Assembly: GCF_963662255.1 (NCBI RefSeq)
Contig: NC_085047.1
Location: 97,285,619 to 97,349,618, forward strand
From: Cinclus cinclus
Taxonomy: Eukaryota > Chordata > Aves > Passeriformes > Cinclidae
Reading direction: 5' to 3'
Length of the DNA: 64,000 nt
Shown here: piece after piece, positions 48,075 to 61,889 of the stretch
How positions within the stretch are numbered: position 1 is the stretch's first letter
Layout of the letters: every line of letters starts with the position of its first letter
Notes under the pieces: model-generated
Seen by the model: only the letters and a program-made list of their open reading frames with translations
Told to the model about the DNA's origin: nothing
Databases searched by the model: none
Position numbers and translations under genes: made by a program

Positions 48075-51000
48075 CTAGGAATAAGAAATAAGAGTTTAAT
48101 TTCTGTTTTAAACTCTTATATACTCTAAGAACATCACATATAGGTATTTCCGAGATGATCACCTTGTTTTGAAGAATCAGAATTTGTTTAAATTTCTTCT
48201 TGCCTGTAGTAGTACTTTCTTTCAGCTTGTACATTTTTAATGAGAACTGAAACAAATGCTGACTCTCATCTGGATAATATCTGAAGCAGTGTTTTGCAGA
48301 TGTACTTGTCCCTACTTAATTTAACTGGCTTTAGAAATGTTTGAGGATGATTTAGATGTCCTCTGCTGACTCAGTTATGAAGCATGCCAGAAAAGTAGAG
48401 AATTATGTGCTTATCATGTACCTTCCACCACCAGTGCTCTACTTGCTGATGCTTTTTTTGATTGATATATCTGAATATCTCAGCCCATTCAGGGGGATCT
48501 CTATACACTTGGCTTAGCTGGAAGCTAGGGGTACCTCCTAGAAGATGTGATAGAAATATTTTAATGAAAATATTGTATTTAAAAAATCCTTGTAGTAAAT
48601 AAACCAAGCTTTGTTTGGTTTTATGTTTTGTTTTTTTAATGGATACATTGATGTTTACAGAGATAATTTTCTTACACAGAAGCAGCAGCTTTAGCTACAA
48701 TAAAGGCTCTCAGAATACTTTCCATGCAGCCTTAGTAGAACTCTTCATTTGAGAAGGTAATCAAAATTTCATGGCAAAAATCTAAGGCTGATACTTATCC
48801 AAGCTGTTCTCATTTGGAGCTGGACAAGAAAATGAGAGAAAATGTCTCAGAATCTGAAGGGTATTGAAGGGAGACCACTTTAGATATTTTGAGCAGAAAT
48901 CAACTCACTAGCTAAATTAAGGTATACATGCTGTGCAACTTCTGCTCACTCAAAATACAAAGCCTGGGGTTTTTTCGGTAGGCCTTCCAGCAAAAACAGT
49001 CTCAAAATAAAAGTGCATAAATCCATTCCAGTCTGGGCTGCCTGCAGGGATGTGAGAGAAATAAAGCATCCCAACAAGATGTATTTATGACATCTGGAGC
49101 AGGCTCAGTACAATGAGGTTTGGACCAAAGACTGAATACCACTTGCTAAGCTATCCACAGTGACAGTGAGCAGAGAAGGAACATAGCAAACCATTTACCT
49201 AATAATTAAGCAAATAGTCTAGATCTTTTTAAACAAAATTATTTTGAAAAATATTTCGGTAACAGCTAAAAACTGTGACTAATAGAACCCCTAATTTTGT
49301 CCAGGAGCACTTGCAGTAAGTCACAAGGAATGCAGCTTCTATCCTCTCTGTATACCAGAAATGAACCTCTCTGTACACAGAAATGAAACAGGTAATTTAC
49401 AAGATGCCAAAAGTCTGCTTGCCAGGATATGACAACAGTATTTTTTTTGTGCTTGGTTGAAGGTCTTTTGTTATTTTCTTGAGGGCTGGAAACAAGAAAA
49501 GCACTCTTCTGAATGTCAAAACAGTTTGACAATTATTTTTAGCAACATTATAAAGAAAAGTAATTATCAATTTTGGTGTTGACAAAATCAAATATACTAC
49601 AGAAAATGTAAATCTTCTATATTCCAACCAATATAAGTTGAGTGAATTTGACTCTTGGAATTTCTTGCACATTACCAAAAGCAATGTCATTAATATTAAT
49701 CCTGTCTCTAGGTTAAAGAAGGAGCAGAAATACTGCAAATTAGATTTATCAATATTAAATACAGAAGTAATTTAAATTCCAAACATGTTTTAATCTTGAC
49801 AATATTTGATACAGAAATCACATACTTGTTTCTTTACACAGAAAGAAAAAAAGTATTTCTTTTTTCATATGCTTCCTTGAAAGTTTTTAGAATCATCTGG
49901 ATTAACAAAAACCTAAATTCCCAAATAACTTTGCTGTTACCTTTAAGCTGACAACAGAAGCATCAAGCTAAAGAATACCTGGGTTTTCACTGATGTATCT
50001 GATATACATCCTTTTCTTTCAGTGTTTGGATTTGCTAAATCTTGTCCTTCAGTGCATATGTCTTCTTTTCACATCTAGCTTTAAAACTTCCTTATTCTGT
50101 CAGAATCTTTACAATCAAAAGTCAAATTAATAATTTTGTTTAAGCACAGAAACTAGTTCAGGATAGTCTAGCAACCTCCCACTTAGAGAGAAAATCCATT
50201 GAGAGGGGAAGAGTAAAGACAGAATGGATGTTTTCCGAGAATCAATAAACATTTAGGAAAGTACTGGAGATGAGAATGTGTAAAATTGTTAGCAAGCTTC
50301 CATGCTGGTGCACTTACTCACTGTTCTTGGAAATGTGAAGTGTCAGTGTGGTACTGTCTCCACTGAAGTCAGAGGAGAAGTTGGTTTTCTGATGTGGATG
50401 CAAGTGGTTTACAATGCAGAGGTTTGACATATCACTAAGAAATAGCTTTGTGTGAAAAATACAGAGAATATCCCACAGGAACTTTGGTTTGCAATATGAC
50501 TAGGAAAAACACCATACCTCCTTTTGCAACTTAGTACCATGGAAACTGAGTTATCTGTAGGAATTACATTCATAACTAATGTTGAGTTTAAGGTATGCAG
50601 TACCTTCATTAATGTGCAATTAACTCTCCCTACGAAAGAGAGGAGAAAAGCAGGCTGGGCTTTATCTTGAATTCAGTTCTTTGAAAAGTGGTTTGCAAAA
50701 AAGCCAACACCAGCATTCCCACAGCCGTAGATACAAATCCATGGAGCTCATGTTCTCCTTGTTTACTTTGTCAGGTGTATGACCGGTTTCTAATCTCCTC
50801 AGGAGTTACTTTGTTGTGGCAATGTGTAAAAAAATCCTCAAGCTGCTCTGAAATTCTTTCTTCCCAAGAATAAAAGTGACAGATAAGAACCCAGAGGCCC
50901 ACCTGCTTGGCCTGCATTCTGCAGGTAAAACCTGTCTGCATGAGGAGACAGTGAGCAGACAGTGCCAATAGTGGCCAGGAGTTTTGTGCGGACCTGTGGG

Positions 51001-51958
51001 ATGTGTCCAGCCCTGACAAGGTGTACCATGACACCTGAGTGTCTCAGAATTCCTGGGGATGATCTGTCTGCTTCTAAGTCCAGAGGAGCTGCTTGGCTGT
51101 GTAGCTTCTGAGAGTCCCTGTTTTGGTTTTTCTTTAGCTGGCTGGAGTGAGGAGGGGGACAACACCAAGTGGAGAGGCTGCAACTCCCACTTGCCAGCTG
51201 CTGGCCCTGGAAAGTTCTCTCTGCAGCAGAGCCCCTTCTGCACTGGCCCCATGGGTGTCCCTTAAGCACTGGGCATGGAGTCAAATGATATTTCACAGCT
51301 GCAGGCTAAAGTGAAGGCATAGCTAGGAAAGCAGCAGGTGAGCTCGCAAGATGAGCAATTCTTGTACATATTTGGAAAATTGCAGGCCATTAAGTTTGTT
51401 TCAATATTGGCTGTAAATCCAGGACTGCTGTTCTTTCCTCCTCAGATTGGTCCAAACATAAGAAAGAATACAAGTCCACTCATGAGGAAAGGTTTTCAGG
51501 GGATTATTGTCTCAGGAATTAAACAGATTTCAAGAGTATTATTATACAATCAGGTCAAGGAGCACTGTGAAGGCTGTTCTTGCTCTCATGTAGGACCTTC
51601 TTCCCTGTAGCTGCAGACTAAATTTTCTGTAATTTCTGACAGACCTCTGCACTTGTGTTCCCAATCTCCAAATAAATATTCTTCTGAGTATTTAAATTTG
51701 CCTTTAAAGTCTCATCTCTTCATAATGCTGCAATGTATTTTCTCATCTAGGCAGTATCAGCTTAATTGGCTCCAAAGCTCTTGTGGATACATATAGTCCT
51801 TTTAATAAAATTTTCACTGTAAAATAATAAATTATTATTAAGCAATATCTCAGTCATATTTCTCTTTACATTTTAACCCATCTTATATAGCCAGAGTTCA
51901 AGGTGGGCAGTTTCTGATAATCAGATACTAAATAAAAAATTATGTTTCATAAAGTATA
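48075..51958. other. Unique non-coding sequence between LTR and CR1
   Basis: No gag, pol or env similarity and no recognised gene. A tandem duplication lies at 49343-49387. The less AT-rich patch at 50790-51260 has overlapping open frames on both strands but no recognisable protein and no identified repeat family. Confidence 0.55.
49343..49387. repeat. About 23-bp tandem duplication
   Basis: cctctctgtataccagaaat at 49343 is followed directly by cctctctgtacacagaaatg at 49366. The second copy is one base shorter and has a few changes. Confidence 0.85.
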
Positions 51959-52389
51959 ATCATAGAATGCTTTGGGTTGGAAGGGACCTTAATGTCATTC
52001 CAACCCCCTGCCATACCTCCCACTAAACCAGGTTGCTCAAAGCTCCATCCAACCTGGCCTTGAATACTTCCAGGGATGAGGCATCCACAGCTTTTCTGGA
52101 CAACTCATTCCAGTGCCTCACCGCCCTCAGAGTAAAGAATTTCTTCCTACTATCTAATTCAAACCTTCTCTCTATCAGTGTGAAGCCATTCCCCTAGTCC
52201 TATCACTACATGTCTTTGTACGTAGTCTTTCATCATCCCTCTTGTAGGCTCCGTTCAGGTTCAGGAAGGACACAAGTAGGTGACTCCAAAGCCTTCTCTT
52301 TCCCAGGCTGAACAAAGAGTTCTCTCAGCCCTTCCTCATTGGAGAGGTGCTTCATCCCATGGATCAACTTGGTGGCCTCCTTTGCACTT
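51959..52389 (-). mobile_element. CR1 LINE 3' end, minus strand, 5'-truncated
   Basis: The plus strand starts with the classic antisense CR1 3' end, catagaatgctttgggttgg at 51961, then aagggacc. It continues with 'tccaacctggccttgaatac' (52048), 'attccagtgcctcaccgccc' (52108) and gtgaagccattcccctag (52180). 'ggctgaacaaagagttctct' follows at 52307, and it ends near ggtggcctcctttgcactt (52371-52389). About 430 bp remain in order. This is a different 3' subtype from the 18466 copy, and its moderate divergence suggests intermediate age. It has no useful open frame. About 100 bp separate it from the next LTR. Confidence 0.95.
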
Positions 52390-52492
52390 ACATAATACTG
52401 CAACTAATACAGTCACGTGGGAGAATGCAGAACAAGTCCTATCTTTTCTCTTTAATGTTGGAAACAGTTTAATTTTCATGAGCTACTGGAAT

Positions 52493-53063
52493 CAGCTATG
52501 GTTTTAAGTCCAGCTGGAGATGAAAAACCATGCAGCCACTCACCTGACTCCCCCTCTTTCCCTCCCACTTCAGAGGAATGCAGAAGAGCATTGAAGTAAA
52601 CTTGTATGTTGATATAAGACCAGTTAAAAATAGAAAATTAAGTAAAATACAAAAATAATGGTAAATAGTAATAATGATAATAAAAAGATTGAAAAAAAAA
52701 GTGATGCACAGTGCAATTGCTCGCCACCTGCTGACAGAGCCCCCTTCCCAAACCCAGATCAGCCAACCTTTCAAGCAATTCCCCCAGTTTATACACAGGG
52801 CCTGACGTTCTGTGGTGTGGAATATCCCTCTGGTTAGTTCTGGTCACCTGGCCCAGCTATATTTCCCCCCAGTTTGTTCTTCTGCCCATCTCCTCACTGG
52901 CAGAGCTTGAGACGAGGAAGAAAATAGTCCTTGCTTAGGATAAACATGATTTAGCAAAAAACCAAAACATCAGCGTGTTATCAACATCATTTGCATTCTG
53001 AATCCGAAACAGAGCACTGTGTACTGAGAAGGCATTAAGAGTAGCTCAGCTGAAACCAGGACA
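52493..53063 (-). mobile_element. Solo LTR of an avian endogenous retrovirus family, minus strand
   Basis: On the plus strand it begins with tatggttttaagtccagctg (52498; family form tggtttaaccccagctgg) and ccatgcagccactcacctgac (52529-52549). An AT-rich block with ataataatgataataaaaag follows near 52668, then 'gtgatgcacagtgcaattgc' (52701). The antisense TATA region is cagtttatacac at 52785. The U3 segment 'gtggtgtggaatatccctct' is at 52813, followed by 'cagcgtgttatcaacatcat' (52971). It ends with cagctgaaaccaggaca at 53047-53063. Length is about 570 bp. It is longer than the 47596 copy because it keeps the AT-rich R/U5 block. No clear target-site duplication or internal retroviral sequence is seen. 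Confidence 0.9.
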
Positions 53064-53143
53064 GAGTTGTTCCAGGGAGGCACAACCCTTTCCAGCCGGG
53101 CTCTGGATGGTCCTGATCTCACCCCACATCCTCCATCCAGCCG

Positions 53144-53185
53144 GGACCATCCAGACTGGACCATCCGTCCCGGACCATCCGCGTT
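53144..53185. repeat. 14-bp-period minisatellite with flanking inverted unit
   Basis: The 9-mer ggaccatcc occurs at 53144, 53158 and 53172, exactly 14 bp apart. Its reverse complement, ggatggtcc, occurs once at 53105. The surroundings (53064-53240) are GC-rich and contain several CpGs, unlike the neighbouring AT-rich DNA. The stretch lies directly beside the LTR end at 53063. Confidence 0.85.
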
Positions 53186-54780
53186 CTCTGCCCTTCCCCA
53201 CCAGATGGAGCTGCGAGGCACAGCATGAGCCGCAAAGGCAGCCTTCCATGGGAGGGAAAAACACACAGTTCTGAAGAAAACCCAAAATGACAGTGTCAAA
53301 AATGCTTGCAAATGTTCTGGAATTCTGGAAGATGCCTTGTAAAAATCATGTACCGTTTCCAGTGCATGAATTTTGTGGCGTTTATACCTGACTGTAATTT
53401 TCTGAGGACTGTCTGGAAGGAAGGGCTATATTCTCCAAAGAGTGCAGAATTTTATTTCCATAGCTGTCAGTTTATTAAATATTGAGAATGTGAACATGTT
53501 TGCAGGTATTCTGGAGGAAAAATTAATTACGCAGCTTGAACTTCTGATACGTTTTGCAGCTTCTGGAAATAAGTAAGTTTATTTACATCTTTTTTCTCAA
53601 CCAGATCTAACTCTACAGTGTTTCAGGTCAGGAAGATCAGCTTTAAAACGCTTGCATATATAAAAAAATATGGTTTAAGTTCCTTTTAATATGACCCTAG
53701 TTGATGTTGTGCAACTTAGTGAGTTGGTTTTTTTTTGAAATAGTTGTTTTCCCATTCACTCCATGAAAAAAGAGACTGCACAGCAGAGGATGTTAGCTGG
53801 TACACAGTTTTTTTCAATGTTATTGTAATGACAGCTTTGGGTTGGTGGTTGACATTAAAATGAAAGAAAAATATTTTCCAGCACAGCTAGTTGAAGAGCC
53901 AAGGCCATGACAAAGTTGTTTAGCAGTAAAAGAATTGACTTTTAGAGACACTTTACAAGAAGCCTCGAGCAACTTAAAGGCAGAATGTCATGTCAAATAG
54001 TAGCACCACTTTTTTAACCAGAAAATAAAGCTATTTGAAGATGCCAGCTAAATAATTGTTTTGCAATAGCTAAATACAAAGATATCACATCTTCAGAATC
54101 TGTGAGACTGGTTTCCTTTATGTTGCTATGATGTCATATTATTATTTGATATAATATGCTTTATCAGGAACCAGCATAGGAATAATGGTCAAGTGTAAAA
54201 ATTAATGACTCAAATGAAGAAAATTCTCCCTTTTCAAAAAACACTATCACACATTTTTCCTCTGAAAAGAGACCCTGTGAAACCTATATCCGTAGGTTTC
54301 ATGTTTAGTGTCTTTCAAGAGCTCCAGTATCAAATATGGTTACTTTCCAAGCTGTTTGCTTTTCCTAAATGCTATTTCTTCAAACTAATCTGTGGTACAG
54401 TCTGATTTCACAGGCCTCTGAAATAAAATACAAAGGTTATTTTTGCAGAAGGTACTGAAGATGATTTTCATAAGGGGTCCAGTTTGGATAGCCCATTGCC
54501 AAGCTGACGAGGCTAAGTAGGTACACAGGAGGCAGCTGACTGAATCATTCTCATGGGAATGGGCAAAGCACAATAAATTCTGTCCATTTATCAAAAGTGA
54601 CAATAGAGCTTATTGCCATTTTTCTCTAACATTTGGAGAATCATGCTCAAGATCCTTTGTTTGGTGTACCTTTGGCTGAGTTACCTTCATCCCTGGAGAT
54701 CAGGGGTTCTATAGGACTCAGGAGCCCTGAGTCCACCTGGCTCTGAGGAGAGGCAGAGCAAGATGTAGGGCAGCCCAATC

Positions 54781-54810
54781 ATACATACATACATACATAT
54801 ATATATATAT
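54781..54810. repeat. (CATA)n(TA)n microsatellite
   Basis: Four to five CATA/ATAC units run directly into seven TA units. Confidence 0.93.
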
Positions 54811-57800
54811 CAGATTTATATCATGCTTTTCTATGGAGGCAGGGCCACAGCATCCTGGGCTTTACTCCACAGACTTGTGATGCATTCAGCTGTTCAGTGA
54901 AGTTTATTTACACTTAAGAAATTCAGTCATACTACTAAAGGGCCATAAGGGTCTGGGAGACATGTGGTCAGTGAAGCAACATTTGATGCTGCTACTAAAT
55001 GGAACTTCTAACAAATTTGTAGTTCTCAGGAAACTTTGAATAGTTGCACTTGATCAGATGATTTAGAGTGAAATCAAATTTTGAAATGTAATTTGTCATG
55101 AATTAGAAACCCTTCTTCTTTGCAGTAAAGACATCTTCTGCCACTAACACAAGAAAGCAAAAATTTATATGCCAGTATATCATTAAGGTTAGAAGGGGTT
55201 GCTTTAAATTTACTTGAGCTGGTAAAAGTGAACTCAAGTTCAGATTGTTTAAGACAAAAGCAAAGAAACAGCTAAAGAATAGAAGAAATAAATATAATTC
55301 TCTATTCTACATTTAAATTATCTTATTTTATACCATATTTTATGTCTTTGTCTTCTCCCATTCCAGCAATTACCTCTTTCACCATTTACCTTGGGAACAG
55401 ACATTGTTCTGTAGAAACATGGTACTGAGTGAAACAAATGGACACTGGTGTAGTCCTCTTAAAGCACCACACTAGGTATGGTGGCAAAAAACAGCACTGC
55501 AGAGTTTTAGTAAAACAGCAAGAATTCATATGCCTTTACATTCTGCACATAAGTATTTCCTATGGCATATATACAAGAAATGAATGGCTATTTTATTAAC
55601 CAACTCACTCATACTATATTATTCTTTGTTAGCCTAAGTGTGCAGTGTGAAAATTTAAACATATATATCCTTAATATTTAGATATTTGTGTGCTATAAAT
55701 TATGTATTTTTACATACTTAATTCACTTATGGGCATGCTTTGCATACTAATGCACATTGAAGATAAGTGTTGCTGGTTTATGACATGCAAAGTCCTTATC
55801 ATTTGATATAAACAGCTGGACCAAAAGACCACAAAGATCATGTGGTTGCCTTTTCCTGGAAAAAGAGAGTCTGTCATGCAGTATCATGAGAGAATAAATT
55901 AATTTGCTATAAATGAATCAGTTTGGCCAAAATCAGTACAATCCCTAATGGAACATCAGCCCAGACTGACTAGTTTTATCTGGCTTGTATTAGCATACAT
56001 AGTATGCCCATAGGCGATTTTAACAAAAATTCATTCTTGCACTGTATGTTATCTTTACCTAGAGACTACCTTTACCCAGAGCACAGATTACTCACTTCAA
56101 CATCTAAATAAAATCTCTTCTTCTTTGTGGCATGACAATAAAGATTGATTCAGCACATTTGATACCTGACAATTTAGAATACAAGAGGAACTCTATCCAT
56201 TTAAAATATCTTTCACAAACAGCACAAATATTACTTTTCTCAATAACAAGAGGCTTAACACTGCATCTGCAGTATATTTTTAAAAACACCTGAGGTGTGT
56301 AAAATGCCATGGGTCTCTAACAGCAAAAACATAGATTAGGAGGCCCCTGAAATACTTAGATCTGCTGCCCTTGAGTATTTAGGCATTGGCAGGAATTAAA
56401 AGAACCTTCTTAGGAAATTAATTAACTTACTGCTGATTTTGACTTTGCATTTCCTTTAAATGTCTGCAAAACTCCCACAGCCACCACAACTGTGTATTTC
56501 TACAGGTGCCAGCAGGACTTTTACATAACTTTTTGTCTAATGTAGACCTGAATATGCAGGGGCTGTGGGGTGATGACTGTGATTTGTTGCACGAGCAAAT
56601 GGAACTGGGTGTGACTGTATCCTCCTAAGGACCCACTCACCAAGGTGACATACGATTTGGTTAGAGCATGAGTCAGTGCTAGTTTCAGAGCTATAACCTG
56701 GGCTAGTGAAATTAAAATGCACAGCTTTCAAATTATGTTCAAATACACTCTGTCAACATTAGCTGCCATTCTTATTGACAAGCAACCAGAATCTCTTGAT
56801 TGTCAAATTTGAACTTAGCTTGATCAAGCATGATTTGTTCTTCACCTCCCAACTCTGAACCTGCAGAGGAGGAGAAGCACAGTGGGAAATAGGCACAGAT
56901 GAGCCACATTTTATCCCCTTCTTTCCCTCCTTTCCTTAAAGCTAGTTACTACTATTTTGTCTGACGCTACTTTATTCTAATGATTTCTAATATCTCTGCA
57001 TTCTGAGGCTCTTCCAGTTTAGTTCTAATGTATCTCAGAGCCCAGATTTACTTCCAGACCCTTCAAGATTCATTTGTTCAATTTATGATCACAATAAGAC
57101 AAAAAACCCTTCCAGTCAGAGGAAGGCAGAGTTGTCAGCCTCTCTTCTGTATATAAACGGTATCTGCTGGACAAGATCCCTGTCTTCCAGGTTAACCTAT
57201 GGACAAGGTTCAGGTGTGACAGTGTTACCAGTCTGTAGGTATTTATCTTGTACACTGTTTTATTGCTTGCTTGATGTTCTGCCCTTTTGCAGAGTTTCTG
57301 GGAGTAGGCATCACAGGAACCACAGTGTCATTTACACCAGGTCACTGGCTTCTAGGTGTTCAGGATAATATTGGGTTGTTTGCTCCTCCACTTGTTTCAG
57401 AAAGCATCACAGTGAGCTGTTTGCCTTAGCTGTATGATGCCTCCCTAGTAAATGCAAAGGAAGAAAGGGAAGATAACAACTGTTCAGAGTGTTTTTTTAA
57501 ACTGGAAGAACCCAACCTGTGAGTAGGGTTGACAACAGGGATGTCACAAACCATATTATTAGTAGAAAACAGGACTATTGAACTGCCAAAGATCTTGGTT
57601 AAACCATACCCTAACCTTGTCAAGGTCACAGAGGTGTGATATTTTCTTCATCTCCTTAGGAGATCTCATATTTCTGATAGTTTTCCCAGATAGTTTTAGA
57701 AAGCAACTGCAGTATTTTCAGCCCTGAAAAGAATACACAGCATAAGCAGCTGGGGACAGCTGAAGCTATGGTTTTATTAAATGGATACTGTTAATTATTA

Positions 57801-59125
57801 ATTACTGTTAAATATTGTAAGTACTTTCCAGGAAAAAAAAATTATGGAAAATTTTGCTGTGCTGTCACAAAAGGGAGCATATGCCAAAGAATTCCTTGCT
57901 TGGTCCACACTGTTAAACGTTCACTGCTAAGAAGAGACATAAATAATGTAACAATTGATTCTCATGTGGGAACATTCATTGGCTCTTTGAAGTATCTATC
58001 ATGCCTTCCTTCCCTTTTGTGTAAGATCTTTGAATTAGATGTCCACTGTTGAAAATATTTGTGCAAGCGTCTTTTGAAATCAGTTGCTGTTTGTAGAGAG
58101 AGATGTTTAGTATGCATTGCCATATGCCAAGTATGAAGACAAACCTTGTGCAGTACCAAACTAAATAATCACAACAAATGGAGTAATTTATTAAGTTAAT
58201 CCTGAAAACTTAAAATGTAAATATCCCTGCTGAACCAGAATCTCTATATCATTTGCGACACCACATACAGAAGCTTTTAAACTAGAGAGAGTTCTCTAAC
58301 AAAGCCTAATTGGAGAGAAGAGTTTGATATTTGAAAGCAGTGATTCTATTTTCAGAAAAGTAGCATATACTCATTTTCCTGGGGGAAAAAAAATGTATTT
58401 ACTACAGTAAGCTCTCAGAAAAATGACACAGGCTGAACAAAGCTGTCCTCAGCTCAAGCAGCAGCATTATGATTCCTGTAACACATTCCAATGGCTTCTG
58501 CACTGGGCTTCTAACTGTGGTAAATTCCTCGTGTTATAAATCTGACTGAATTTTTAAAAGTAGTACTTGTAAGGATAGATGGAGAAGGAAAAGAAGACTA
58601 CTGGGTAAGATAACAGCAATTTGTAGGTGGAAAGTACAAATATGAAGGAATGGTTATGAAGTGATTAAGAAAGTAGTTGGAAGTATCAAAAGTCTTAAAA
58701 GGCTGCCTCTAATGCACCTCTATTGTTTCTATATTGTCAAGTATTCATATTTATGGCTGGAATAAGAACCCTGCTCTGGGGGGAATTGCTCTCTAGAAAC
58801 ACCACTCAGCTGCCTCCCACAACCAGTGGCATAGTTCACTTCATCTTTTATGCAGTTCTGCAGTTGAGAATGTGTTGTCTCCTTGCAGTAAGCAAATTCC
58901 AGCACAAAAAAAATCTCTCTTACTTGAGTGCTTTGATTTTTTTTTTCTCAAATTTTTTAAAATTTCTCACATTCTGCAAAAATAACATTTGATATGGAAA
59001 ACTAAAACATGAGAGATCCCAGAATAACGTATATCAAGAGCTTAATGTATATCAAGTACATGACTTTCTATATAGCAATGCACATAACATCTATGACGAT
59101 GTTACATAAATTGGCAATGAGTTAA

Positions 59126-59176
59126 AATAATATTAATAATAATACTAGGAATAATAATAATAATACTAATAATAAT
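59126..59176. repeat. (AAT)n imperfect microsatellite
   Basis: AAT/ATA triplets interrupted by actagg and act (for example aataatactaggaataata). Confidence 0.9.
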
Positions 59177-61185
59177 GTCTTCACCAGATACATTGGCCAG
59201 AAAAATAAACTGGTACATATAGAAGTCCTCTAAAAAGCTCAAATTGTGGTTAACAGATGCTTTCTGACCTTTTATTTTTAATTTTGCAAAAATACACAAA
59301 TAGCTCATCTGAGCTATTTGTCTCAGTATCAGCTGCAGATAACACAGAAATGGGCACCTCTAGAGTAGTATTGATTAAACCTGGCAGGAGTACCCAAGAA
59401 TAGATCAGATAATTTGTACCTGCTCTCCATCACCTATGAAGAGAAGACAAATTAGTCATTTAAAACATGTCTGTAAATAAATAAAGATGAATCCTACCCC
59501 CAATTTTCTATTAAGTCTGTCTACCTTAACTAAAATATTGTCATTTTCTGTGTTCTACAATTTCTCTGTGTTGGCTAGATAAATGATAGGGTTTTTTTAA
59601 GAATGGTTATGTTTATGCTGGCCACCTAGTAAAATTTGGTACAGCTCTCTCAGCAATACTGTAATATAAATAATGCATGTATTAGTCAAAAAGCTTAAAA
59701 TTGCTAAGCACTAATTTCAGTATCTAAAACAGTATTTTATTAGGTAATAGACAAAACCCTGCTTACAAAATCAAAAAATTAAATGTAGGGGAAAAGCAGC
59801 TGTTTCATTAAACCTTTTTTTTTTTTATCTGTAACACAGTGTTTCCAAACTTTTGCAGGGAGCACTTTTGGATAGATTACTTACAAATAAGCATTTTAAT
59901 AGATCTCTTTTTAATTGTATTCTGAACATAATAGACTTGGAAATCTATTTTGATTTCTCCTGCTTCATGTTTCTTCCTTCTGGAACTTCTCTCTCTTCTG
60001 TGGGATCTTTATATTCCTTGTCGTTCACTCTTCTTTGTCCTTTTGCTTGAGCCTTCCCTCTTCATATTGTCCTTGGAAATCTGGATTAACACCTTCATGT
60101 CACAAAGTCACCAACAAAGCTTCCATGGTGACTTCATGTAAGTTTCTTCACTGTTTTCCATAGATGCTTCCCCATTATAGCAATAAAAGAGAAAAATTAT
60201 AGTGATACCAGCTTTTATATTGTAATTCATAGCCAGGTCAATTCTCCTGGCAAGAAGGCTCAGTCTTGAAGTAAAAGAAATGTCCAGTGTTTTTGGGAAG
60301 ATATCTGACAAAAGGCTTTCTAAGCTTCCTCTCCAGAGATAAAGCAAAATTTGCAATAAAATCTACAATTAAATCGAATTAATGTGTACAAATATGCTGA
60401 AAAGCTTCACATTTATAACAAGTAAAACAAATATTTATTCTATACATGGAGAAGTATTAAGGAATATCTTACTTCCAACAGGCAAACACAAGGCTCTGAT
60501 TAGGCAAAGTCATCTTTTCTAAGCCATTGCCTTGCTTCTGGTGCAATTCTCATTTTGAGAAAACATCGTATAAGATATCCTTGCATGCAGTGAACTTTTT
60601 TGGATTCAGTAAGGTTAGTGCTTGAATTCCATGTGGAATAAGGAACACGTGTCAGCTCTGTTTGCCTTAAGGCCAATGAAAAGGAATCTGTCCATGAAAA
60701 TTAGGTGATTTCTTAGCAATATAATTTAAAAATTCCCCTTTTCTCCCCATATTTTGAAAGATAGTGTGAAGCACTGCAAGACGAAAATCAGAAGTAGCTC
60801 AGACATTCCTTTTGTCTTGCTGATTATGTATTATTTTCTGAATCCATGCAAATTACTAACAGACAAAACAGCATTCAAGATGCTCTTGACTTCTTCATAA
60901 GTGATAAGAAATACCAGAAAGCTCCCTTAGTTTCTGAAGGGACTGGAGTTCCTCAGCAAATTATTTCCCCCCAAGATTTTGAGCCTTTTTCATTTCTCAT
61001 TGCTAGTGAAAGTTATATTTGAAAGTGACAGCTTATTTATCCGAGATTATAAAGTTAACTGTATTTTCTAGTTTTCTATTGCAGTGCCCCAACAAAAATA
61101 TTACAAACATAAAACCTACCAAATTCTGGATGAGTCTGAAATGACCTAGCTCTGATAAAACTCACGGAGCTTTGCCTGACCTCAC

Positions 61186-61224
61186 ACAACAAACAAACAA
61201 ATAAACAAACAGCAACAAAAAAAC
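61186..61224. repeat. (AAAC)n-rich tract
   Basis: aacaaacaaacaaataaac followed by aaacagcaacaaaaaaaccc. No LINE or SINE body is recognised beside it. Confidence 0.85.
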
Positions 61225-61864
61225 CCAAAGCGCAACCAATTAAATTGAATTAAAAGTTCTGTGATTTTCTGGGTTGATGTCCAAAATCACCTTGGAACCG
61301 GATTTGGGAATGCTCACCTCCAAATATTTTTCCATTGCAGGTCATGACCATTAGAGGATGGCTGACAACCAGTCATCATCAGCCCATTCAAGGTGACTCC
61401 AGGATCAAGGGCTATTTTTTCTATTAGGAAAGCTTCAGGAATTTTCAGAAGCTGGTATCTCAAACTCTGATTTATCTTATGCCTTACAATAATAACAGCA
61501 ATCCAGAAATGATACAGGTAAAGTTTAACAGCATGCCTTTGGAAGCCTTCACAGCTCTCAGTGATATTGCCTTCTCAAGAGACAATCCCTTCTGGTATTT
61601 CCTATGGAGTAGGTAACTTCCCCTCCTCCATCCTGCCCCCTGCCCAGGGAAACTTCTTGACTGGCTCCCTACATCTGGAAAAAGCCCAGATAATTTTCTG
61701 AGGGAATAATAATGATTAAATGGATATTTCTGATCCCCGCAGGAGAATGTATTGTAACTCTTCAACTGATAACTTATACTGTCCCTATAAAGTAAGTCTT
61801 GTAAAATAAATTACTAATGGTCCTTTTTAAACCATACATTTTTCTTTCTTAGAATATGTACAAA

Positions 61865-61889
61865 GACAGAGAGAGACAGAGAGAGAGAT
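61865..61889. repeat. (AG)n-rich tract with ACAG
   Basis: gacagagagagacagagaga followed by gagatg. Short purine-rich simple repeat. Confidence 0.85.

Noticed and set aside
50806..51296. Overlapping 148- and 152-codon minus-strand frames
   Set aside because: Two different frames are open across the same less AT-rich patch. Neither translation resembles a known protein, which points to composition and not coding.
47596..53063. Pair of same-orientation LTRs as ends of one provirus
   Set aside because: The 4.4 kb between them shows no retroviral coding similarity. The two LTRs differ in internal structure. The left copy has its own near-matching 5-mers at both ends, which fits an independent solo LTR.
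59838..59872. Possible hAT transposon terminus (cagtgtttccaaactttt)
   Set aside because: No matching inverted end, 8-bp duplication or internal similarity found downstream. A short match like this is expected by chance.
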